Source: Liquidambar formosana (taxonomy: Eukaryota; Streptophyta; Magnoliopsida; Saxifragales; Altingiaceae). From it: DNA of 64,000 bases. The stretch spans positions 751,501 through 815,500 of the forward strand of contig JBBPBK010000048.1 of the NCBI GenBank assembly GCA_039720395.1, in the 5' to 3' direction. Position 1 is the stretch's first letter. The number at the start of each line of letters is the position of its first letter. This document shows, in pieces, positions 55,891 to 64,000 of the stretch. The position numbers and the translations under genes are program-made. The notes beneath the pieces are model-generated. The model did no database searches. It saw nothing but the letters and a program-made list of their open reading frames with translations, and had not been told where the DNA came from.

Positions 55891-57604
55891 CAGGCTTTTG
55901 AAATTGTTATTCAACAGTATGATTCTATAGTATGTTTATTTTTCTTTCTTTCTTTCTTCTTCTTCTTCTTTCTTTCTTTTCTTTTTTTTCATTTTTTCAT
56001 CTTTTTGTTTGTTTGTTTGTTTGTTTTGTTTTGTTTTTCCTTTGGGCCGAAGGATAGGAGAACTCACATACTCACATAGAGTTGAAAGTAAGAACCCCAC
56101 ACCCTTATTGGGATGGGACATACCATTAGGCCCAAGGGCCAGCCATTGGCAATACTATAGTACATATTAAGTTTAATCAATTAGATCTGATTAGGTTTAA
56201 TTTATTTTACTTTTATGCCTATCAATTTTTCATCAAGGAAAAAGGGATAATCTTTTTTAGCAGTCTTAAGAAAGTAGTTTCCTAGGCAAAGCACTCAAAT
56301 TTTTAGCCCGTGGATCCTATTCAAATTTTTCTTTGAATTTTTTCTGGCTTCCTGTCTGCAATACCTGATATTTACAAACACACACATATATTTATGCATC
56401 TTTTTATCTTTTCTTTCTTTCTGGAAGCAGTCGAGCTTCCAGACTCTACTGCTCTGTTCTTCACTTCTTTGGATGTGTATCTTTTTCATTCATGTCTGGG
56501 TTCTTCTGGAGTGGTGCAGGACATGGTGGGAGCAACACTTTTTGGCGGTAGTTGTTGGAGTTACCGTTACCCTGGTTCTTACTTAATCAACTTTTGGTAT
56601 ATGGTTAGTTTGGAGACATAGACAGCCCGCATTTGGTTCTTACAAGCCTGTTGGTGCCGTTGTTCCTGAGCAAGAGCTTCAGCAGCTTTGACCTCAAAGG
56701 TATCATTTGGCTTTGATTATTTGTATTGGAAAGTGGCCTCCTTTTTTTTTTTTTTTGACACACTGAGGTAGTCCAGTCTACATATTTCCATACTCATAAA
56801 ATATTTTGTCCCACCGGAGTTGATGTTCCAAGGAGATGAGATCTGCAATACTTGTTGTAAAATGGAAAACATACTGCAAACTACCCATATTTTCAGTGTA
56901 ATGTATTTGGGAAACTATTTGTAGATCAAAACATACAGGGTCTTCCCCTTAAAGGAAAATTTTAACAGATATTCATGGTAGCAATTTTTTTTTTTTGGGT
57001 ATTGAACTGTGCAAACTGAGTACTTAAAATTAATCCGGTTTATCATTCCCTTCTTTAATTTTATGGGTGCTAACAGATGTTACAATGTCATACTTCACTT
57101 ATTTGTTTCGTTGACCAGTCGAACATTTCTATTCCCATCCCCATCCCCTGCCCTTCTCTCCCTGAAGAAAAATAATAATAATAATCTCGCGCAATGCATC
57201 ATCGGTGGAAATCGCAGCTGCCAATTCTCTATCGTAGGCACTGTAAATTTTTAATTATTGATTAGATGAATTAAATAAGCTTTAGCATATGTCTGAAGTG
57301 AATTTGTATATAGTAGACACCATTGTGGAGTGGTAAAAAGACATACAAACTGATTCGATCTCGCATCTCTTTACTTTTTCCTGAGTTTGAACTCATTTGA
57401 TCATTTATCAAAGTTCTCTTGCAAAATTCACCAAAGAGGATCTATTATTATATTGAATAGGAATACTTAAGGTGCCTGTTAATGTATGCAGTACTTGTAT
57501 GCAGTACTTGTTAATACATTTTAATACATTTATCTTTTAGTCAATGAAGTGCCACATAAATTCTTCCATCTTCAATTGAGCAAGTTCTAATTTTCTATTT
57601 GTAG

Positions 57605-57691
57605 GACTATGCCTCTTATATGAAAGGGAATTTGTTGTTTGAGCAATATCAAAGTGGGGATACCACATTGATGAATTTTCAAGAGTGTCAG
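57605..57691 (+). pseudogene. Unidentified captured exon, 29 codons
   Basis: TTTGTAG|GACTATGCC...GTGTCAG|GTGCAT is a clean acceptor-exon-donor unit of 87 bp, open in one frame: DYASYMKGNLLFEQYQSGDT then TLMNFQECQ. Composition is protein-like and unlike the surrounding A/T-rich DNA. I do not recognise the family. It has the same strand and setting as the other captured exons. Confidence 0.4.
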
Positions 57692-57769
57692 GTGCATCCC
57701 CAATCTTTTTGTATGTTACTATTATTCAGCTGACTTGATTAGTAGGTTTCAAAGTTATAAAAATAACTA

Positions 57770-59150
57770 CAATGGACCCGTGCGATGCGCGGGAGCCAAA
57801 CAATAACTTCATTTAAAGTACTTAAATAAGTACTAAAAATGCTATTATTCTCTCTCGGTTTAGTTAAATAGGATTATTAAGAAAAAGAGATTTAACAATC
57901 AATGTGAAATTAAAAAAAAAATGGTTAAACTTAAGTGGTCAAATTTTCAAGTTTACCAAACAACCTTTCAATGTTAATCCTATAGTCAAGATTATTCTTT
58001 CGACAACTTGTATTAGATACTTACCAAAAAAAAAAAAACTTGTATTAGAGGAATGAGAAAGAAAGTCATACAAGGGGAAGGGAAGAAAAAAAATAAAAAT
58101 AAAAAAAGAAAGGAAGAGATAGGTGAAAAGAAGTGGGAGAGGAAGGCTGTACCAAAAAAAAAAAAAAAAAAAGGAAGAGGAAGGAAAGGATAGGGGAAAG
58201 ATAGATATGCTGCTCATGCCTCCTTTTTTTTATTTTTTATTTTTCTTTTTCCTCCTCTTTTGGTTTTTTTCTCTCCACCGTCACACTCTTTCTTCCTCCA
58301 CTTTTTTTCTTTCTCCACAGTCACTCTCTCTCTTCCTTTATCTCCCCCCCTCTTTTTCCTCCTATTTTGTTTTTTTCTCTCCACCGTCACACACTTTCTT
58401 CCTCCTCTTTTTTTCTCTCTCCACAATTATTCTCTTTGTCACTCTCTCTTTTCCTTTATCTCCTCCCCTCTCCTCTTCCATCTTCCTCCATTTCTCTCTC
58501 TCCTCTTCCTCGCCATTTCACAAATGAGAGAAAAAGTGAGTCACAGAACTAATAGCAGAGAACTCACCCCATTTCATCACCAGCTGAGGGATCATCGACG
58601 GCGGTGGGTCGGAGGAGTTTAGATCTTCATGTCCGGCGAGAATCACCACCATCGACTATTGTTGCAACTTGGACTGCCTTCTTCTAATGTCGAGAAGGCT
58701 GATCTTGCCAAATTTGAGGCTTATCTTGCCAGATCTAGTTTTATGTTTGAAATTTGAAAAGGGAAAAAAAAAGGAAGAAGAGGGAAAGAAAGAAGGGAGT
58801 GCGTACGAAGAAAAAGAAGAAAAAAGAAAAAAAAGAAAAAAGTTGCTGACATCATGGTGTGGGCCCAAAAGTATAATGCAAGAATTTGGAGGGAAAGCTT
58901 ATTAAGAAGCCATGTCAGCATTAGCTAATGTCAGCATATATAGCATTAGCTGATGTCAGCATATATAACTCTTAATTATAATATGTAATAGATTTCATAT
59001 GGAACCTTAAAAGGAATAAGCATTTTGTTGATTTAAAGTTGAATTTGTCTTGCAAATTATTCTGGATGTTACTTTATTTGTTCCCTGTATTTCATTGAAA
59101 CTTCTTTATTCCCTATTCATATTGGCCCAAAATAGGGTCCAACACACTTA
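57770..59150. other. CACTA right interior: nested repeat and purine/pyrimidine tracts
   Basis: Begins with the palindromic CCCGTGCGATGCGCGGG (57778-57794), a word often seen at the edge of plant repeats. 58050-58200 is purine-rich and 58210-58520 CT-rich, so long open frames appear on both strands without coding meaning. 58912-58970 has a tandem TTAGCT(A/G)ATGTCAGCATATATA. No gene. Confidence 0.4.
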
Positions 59151-59629
59151 AGCTTGATGATCATTCGTTTGGTTGATTGGATATTGTAGACGACTAAATA
59201 GGGATGTTTATGGGGAACTTGGAAAATATGGCAACATATATATAGAATCAAGTTTTGTGCTTGCGAACGCTGTTGATGAGTTAGAACCAAGTATTCTGAT
59301 TAACTTTTGTATGCTCTAGGATTGAGTCACAGTTGAGAAGTGCAAGAAGGTGTTCTATTGGTGAATAGACGAAGAGATCAAGAGTTCAAAGATATTTTCA
59401 ATTTTTGTCTGATGTTATCAACTTATCGTACTCTCATTTTTTGTTTATTACTTAATGTATCAAAAACCATTCAAAAATATATTCATATGATTATATTAAA
59501 TTATGTCAGTCGTTTATTGAATGAACTTTTTTTCTTATTGTGTGGTGATTTTGTTTTTACATAGGTTCATATGGATTCTCTTATTGCTAAATGGAAGCTT
59601 AATTTTTTTTTTTATAATTTTTTTTTATA

Positions 59630-60305
59630 ATCATGCGACGGATATATTTGTCCCTAGGAGTCATTGAGATGGATATAACCATCTTAATGTAATTTATTTG
59701 AACAATGGAAGCTCAATCTTAAAAAAACAAAAATAAATAAATAAATAATCATGCGACGGTTATATTAGTCCCTAGGACTCATTGAGACGGATATAACTGT
59801 CCTATTGAGGTCATTGAGACGGATATAACCATCCTAATGTAACATAAGCTGGAAAATCTCAACATTGAGACGGATATAACCGTCCTATTGAGGTCATTGA
59901 GACAGATATAACCGTCCTAGTGACATCATTGAGACGGATATAACCATCTTAATGTAACATAAGCTGGAAAATCTCAACATTGAGACGGATATAATTGTCC
60001 TATTAAGGTCATTAATACGGATATAACCATCCTAGTAACGTCATTGAGACAGATATAACCGTCCTAATGCACTTTACTTAAGCTGAAAAATCTCAACATT
60101 GGGATGGATATAACCGTCTCAAACGCCTATTTTTGAGACGGATATAACCGTCCTAAACGTGAATAATAATATTAAAATGAGATTGGGATGATTATATTCG
60201 TCTCAATAACTTTTCCACGGTTGTGTTTTTTGTCCCACTTTTTTATGCGACGGGAGCAATTGGGTCGGGAATTGGGACGGATATATCCGTCCCAATATTG
60301 GCTTT
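59630..60305. repeat. Right subterminal repeat array of the CACTA element
   Basis: Over 18 copies of TGAGACGGATATAACCGTCCTA-type words. Several occur in a higher-order unit (CATAAGCTGGAAAATCTCAACAT spacers at about 59844, 59956 and 60070), showing that the array grew by tandem duplication. Confidence 0.9.
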
Positions 60306-60375
60306 GGGACCCTTTTGTATTAGTGATGGGGATGGATTTTAAAGGTGGCAATTGGGGTCATTTGTTGTAGTGTTA

Positions 60376-61634
60376 CATTTTAGTGATTACTTTAACCTAA
60401 TACCAAACAAAAGTTATTGTCTGCCAACTTACTACAAATTGATCGTATACGTGCTTCAAATTGATTACCAATTTCTTTTTCTTTTCTCTCCTTTTTTTTT
60501 TTTTTTTTTTTTTTTTTGTATTAAGTTGGGAAGTAGTCAGCAGAGATAATTTCCCCAACTTTTTTTGAGATATTGTGTTCACTGCTCCTTTTCACATGGT
60601 GCAGGTAAGTTGATGCTTGGTGTTTACTACATATCTTTTCTTTTTCATGTGGGAGAATTGAAAAACCTACACTAAACAATGTTCAACCCAAATTTAGTAG
60701 ATTGTACCATATCTTTTCGTTTTCTTTATACCTATTTATCTCATTTCTTAAAAATTGAACGTATAAAACTATAAATAGTCATAATCAAAAATAGAGAAAA
60801 ATAGAGGAAACAAAAATTAAAAATATATATAAAAAAATGTGACAAGCTGGAATCTTCAAATTTTCTCGATTTGCATTCGAGGAAAAAAAATGTTTTAATA
60901 AAAAATCTTCCAAATGATTAATTACCCAAAGTTGAAAATATATATGTTTTCTCTTCTTCTTTTCTCTCTATCTCTCTAAACTTTTCTCTCATCTTTTTAT
61001 GCTTTGATCTCAAACATATTTTTGGTATTTTTTCCCCTCGATTTTTTACTCTCTGCAAAACCTATTCGAAACCCTCGTGGAAGGCCAAGATTCATCTTTG
61101 TTATGCATTCTATAATCTACACCGTTGGATTTCGAGACACCTTCAATGCCTATACTTACTTTGGTACATATCAATTAAATTAATTGTTTTTCAAAATTTA
61201 GGAGTATGATTAAATTTTGTGTGATACATTATGCTAACATCGCATCCAAGATTTTTGGTTTAATTATATACTTTATTTTTTATATCTTTTAGATTTAATT
61301 GAAATATTACATTAACAAATACATTTTATTATTTTAGGGAATAAATATTCTGTTAAAATTCTAATTTTCAAATAATATTATTTTTATAAATAAATTCGTG
61401 CATCATGACTCCGGCGAAAATAGAAGAGATGGAAGAGGAGAGAAAGAAAGAGAAAAATGGAGGAAGATGAGACGGAAGGAGAGAGAAAGTGACAGACCTC
61501 TATCGAAGATTGAGGAGATGGAAGAGGAGAGAGAAATGAAGGAAGATGAGAAAGAGATAGTGATATAGAATCAGGTCCGGTCAGAATCATATTCGGTGAA
61601 GATGGAGCTTAAATCCGACGAAGATGGATGAAAT
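60376..61634. other. Right flank of the CACTA element; no gene
   Basis: A stretch at about 60440-60560 (GTATACGTGCTTCAAATTG; TATTAAGTTGGGAAGTAGTC; AGATAATTTCCCCAAC) is a diverged copy of 49803-49885 on the left flank. A T-run lies at 60492-60517. Nothing coding. Confidence 0.45.
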
Positions 61635-62481
61635 CATGGATGGAACTAGGATTTTATCTCAGGGGTGGCCAAAGTATGAATAATAAAAATTTTACCTTTC
61701 AAGTATGAGAATTATACTAAGATTCAAGATTAAATATATTAATACATTGAATGGAAGGTAAATGACTCGACCTTACTTATACTTCTCTAAAAGACTAAAA
61801 TCATGACAAAAAAAGAAAAAAGAAGAAGAAGAGGGACTGACAGCAACAATAAATTTGAAGAAGGTTTTAAAATAAATAAATAAAAGATTAAAACAAAAAA
61901 ACAAAAAAAGAATACCTTAATATGTAGAAATTGAGCAGTGATTTTTCTCCAGCAAAATGCTTTCCGCCAACCGTTACTCTCTAGTGTACTCAATGATTTT
62001 GTTTGACATAAATCTACGGTAAATCCAACATTAATAATAAAATAAAAAAATAAAAAATAAAAAAGGCTAAAACGATCTATAAGAGAAAGCGTTTGTTTTT
62101 TGTTAATTATTTTAGACATTTTACCTCTTGTATATATTAATTCTAACTTTTTATCCTTGGATATAAGTTGCCTATTTGACTTTTAAGGGATCATGTGAGG
62201 AACCATTGAGCTGATTGGGAGGGACCATTGGTCCATTGTACTTAAAAAACTGAAACTAGTAAATTACGTTTTGGTAACCCTTTAGCAATATAATACCAAA
62301 ACCAAACCCATTAGTAGTCATTTCATAGTAGATTGATAATCCATTTGTAACAATTAACAAGAAATACCTTGTTTTGGTATTAGTTTCGAATATGGTCATT
62401 AAAATACACTTTATCAAGACAATTCTTTGGAAGTGAGGAGGGGCCATGGCCACCCCAAGCCTAAGTATAGTTCCGTCCCTG
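61635..62481. mobile_element. hAT-type non-autonomous element, 847 bp
   Basis: Ends CATGGATGGAACTAGG and (reversed) CAGGGACGGAACTATA are inverted. A perfect 8-bp target duplication GATGAAAT flanks it (61627-61634, 62482-62489), the duplication length of hAT elements. It contains GGGGTGGCCA near each end. No transposase; open frames at 61787-62119 and 62256-62453 are not supported as genes. Confidence 0.85.
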
Positions 62482-62794
62482 GATGAAATAGAAGAGGAGA
62501 GTGAGAGAGATATAGAGAAGATGGAGGAAGAGAGAAAGAGTTGACGGTGAGGATGGAGTGAAATGCAAAGAAGAGAAAGGGAAAAAAAAAAAAAAAAAAA
62601 AAAAGTGAGGGGAGATAAGGAAAAGTCAAATCATAATTTTATTTTTTGTCCCAAAATGTTTGTGTACTTTGAAAAGTCAAATCATAAATTTTTTAAATTT
62701 GCTACTCTATTCCTTGTTATTTCAATAATTACTTTCAACACAAAACCCAACACCAAAAAAGAGAGGGTATTTTTGAAAATGTAGAATTTAATAA

Positions 62795-63325
62795 AGGGGA
62801 AATATCTAAAACCTCCCTAAAAAATAAAATTATATCCAAAAACCCTATTAAATATTTTTCCTATCTATCTAATCCAAAAAAACCAAGAATCATATCCATT
62901 AACTCCAACCAATTAACTTTTTGTATACTACTGCTAAAAATAAAGAGTGATTTGACTAAAATACCCTTATTCAACAATTAATATGTTTAATAACAAAAAT
63001 GGTCATTCAACTGAATTTTCCCTTTTGCCCCCTCTTCCTGCTTTCATGATGGAGGAAAAGAACCAAAGATAAATTGAAAAGAAAGGGTGCGAAAGGGGAA
63101 ATTCAATTAAATGACTGTTTTTGTTATTAAATATATTAATTGTTGAATAAGGATATTTTAGTCGGATCACCCTTTTTTTTTTTTTTAACAGCAGTAAACA
63201 AAAATTTACTGGTTGGAATTAATGGATATGATTTTTGATTTTTTGAATTAGATAGATAGGAAAAATATTTAATGGGGTTTTTGGATATGATTTTATTTTT
63301 TAGGGGGGTTTTGGATATTTTCCCT
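62795..63325. mobile_element. Foldback MITE, 531 bp
   Basis: Starts AGGGGAAATATCTAAAACCTCC and ends in its inverse (GTTTTGGATATTTTCCCT). Arms of ~220 bp remain complementary (TTTTCCTATCTATCTAAT, ATATCCATTAA, CCTTATTCAACAATTAATAT, GGGAAATTCAATT). TTAATAA is duplicated on both sides (62788-62794, 63326-63332). The loop holds ~40 bp near 63045. Confidence 0.85.
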
Positions 63326-63339
63326 TTAATAAATGACAA

Positions 63340-63875
63340 GTCAATGCAATGATGGTCTTTTTTTAAACTCCATGTTTTGTTAAATATAGCTTTTCTTTGT
63401 GGGATAGAGGGAGTAAAAAATATAATATTTTGGACTGAAATGGGTAGGCCCAATAAAGAAGAGAAAGAAGTTGATCCAAATATTGCAACCCTTTCAAGTG
63501 ATCTCCCCACCTCATTTATTTTAATTTTTTAAAAGTTTTAGAAAAATATAAAAAGTTTTTATGAAAAGTGGTCGCATAAACATCATTTTGAACAACTTTA
63601 TAGAAGAAAATTTTTCCAAAATATATAGTTTAAGTTGACTTTTTGGCCAAAAATGAAATATGGATTATAAATGGCCAAAAAGTCTAATTAAATAGCTAAA
63701 AAGTTTAGCTTTTGTTATTTTAATAATTTCTTTCAACATAAAAACTAATACAAAAAAAGAGAGGGTATTTTTAGAAAGATGGAACTTAACAAATGATAAG
63801 TCAATGTAATGATGACATTTTCTTAAATTCCGTGTTTTGTCATGGTCTATTTTTATGGGACGAAGGGAGTATAAA
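63340..63875. repeat. Duplicated Stowaway-like MITE ends
   Basis: GGGATAGAGGGAGTA (63400-63414) and GGGACGAAGGGAGTATA (63857-63873) match the reversed Stowaway terminus TACTCCCTCCGTCCC. The preceding ~160 bp are shared between the two sites (AAAAGAGAGGGTATTTTT, ATGA(C/T)AAGTCAATG(C/T)AATGATG). In the first copy the foldback element interrupts this shared sequence. The window ends in a ~40-base T-run and poly-A. Confidence 0.6.
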
Positions 63876-63915
63876 ACACAATTGTCTTTCTTTCTTTCTT
63901 TCTTCTTTCTTTCTT

Positions 63916-63960
<45 letters not shown>

Positions 63961-64000
63961 CACTTCAATGTTATAAGTGTTAATTGAAAAAAAAAAAAAA

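Larger units (their letters stand above)
53049..56691 (+). pseudogene. Plant single-pass membrane protein, captured C-terminal exons (family not named)
   Basis: Exon-like blocks with GT-AG borders: 53049-53070 and 53166-53227 (TKEHIQ, AVCKVVAKSCEDVKQSIRWA; membership less certain); 54111-54235 (ITFDMSFNMNYSSARPNFTE, LAEFIAHELEVSASQ); 54812-54914 (VHLLNFTSKENVSLVRWAIF, then a one-base insertion before ISNTTAM); 55021-55118 (SIILRLTEHHMQLPGSFGSY); 56520-56691 (TWWEQHF, a hydrophobic VVVGVTVTLVLT segment, stop TAA, then WLVWRHRQ and a PEQELQQL tail). It reads as an extracellular domain with N-glycosylation sequons, one membrane span and a short cytosolic tail. The frame is broken at least three times. 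Confidence 0.65.
49902..60372 (+). mobile_element. Pack-type CACTA (En/Spm) transposon, 10,471 bp, non-autonomous
   Basis: The left end is CACTACAACAAAAGACCCAA (49902); the right end, reversed, is CACTACAACAAATGACCCCA (60372). The match continues as ATTGCCA(T/C)C. TTA stands on both flanks (49899-49901, 60373-60375), the 3-bp duplication expected of CACTA elements. Both termini carry arrays of a short subterminal repeat, as transposase-binding regions do in this superfamily. No transposase is recognisable inside. The interior holds same-strand exons of at least three host genes (GIF, GWD, a membrane protein) and one unidentified exon. Strand is given by cargo direction. Confidence 0.93.

Noticed and set aside
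58123..58622. Overlapping ~130-codon frames in the CACTA right interior
   Set aside because: CT-rich low complexity, open on both strands, no conserved motif.
1..64000. CRISPR arrays, bacterial operons, viral genomes, rRNA or functional tRNA genes
   Set aside because: Direct repeats seen are transposon subterminal repeats or microsatellites; tRNA-like words belong to SINEs and lack a full cloverleaf. Gene structure is eukaryotic throughout.

Overview
The window is nuclear DNA of a flowering plant, most likely a eudicot. It is AT-rich, its genes have many introns, and it is crowded with transposable elements. The best evidence for lineage is gene order. A TOM2A tetraspanin gene and a mitochondrial-type PLS-class PPR gene lie in the same order and orientation as, from memory, Arabidopsis At1g32400 and At1g32415. 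All homology calls were made by eye from recalled family sequences; no search was run.

Layout. 1-1299 (-): 5' end of a type I inositol-polyphosphate 5-phosphatase gene, with a SINE-like insertion in an intron. 3.8-4.1 kb: a SINE with perfect architecture. 7.0-10.7 kb: a diverged ~2 kb tandem duplication carrying MITEs; one unit also took a LINE insertion. 11.9-18.7 kb (-): TOM2A, six coding exons, with one apparently extra base at an exon junction. 20.6-29.1 kb: gene desert of SINE, LINE, LTR and MITE remains. 29.8-31.95 kb (-): PPR gene 1, without a visible start codon. 34-36 kb: a small LTR element nested in an older LTR. 36.8-37.6 kb (-): BUD13 pseudogene. 38.97-39.94 kb: a Mutator-like element (MULE). 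41.4-45.6 kb: a nested stack of at least five elements, including a Pack-MULE with an aquaporin exon; it ends 91 bp before the start codon of PPR gene 2 (45660-47708, +). 48.6-49.6 kb: dynamin-related pseudogene. 49902-60372: a 10.5 kb non-autonomous CACTA transposon. 60.4-64 kb: a hAT-type element, a foldback element and Stowaway-like sequence.

The most striking object is the CACTA element. It has matching CACTACAACAAA termini, a TTA target duplication, arrays of subterminal repeats and no visible transposase. Inside are consecutive, same-strand, still-spliceable exons from unrelated genes: a GRF-interacting factor (GIF/SS18), an alpha-glucan water dikinase (GWD), and a membrane protein whose family I do not name. 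One further open exon is unidentified. Together with the Pack-MULE carrying a PIP aquaporin exon, the window shows two transposon superfamilies capturing host gene pieces within 16 kb of each other.

Only four loci look like functional host genes (5-phosphatase, TOM2A, two PPRs), and two of these have anomalies worth checking.
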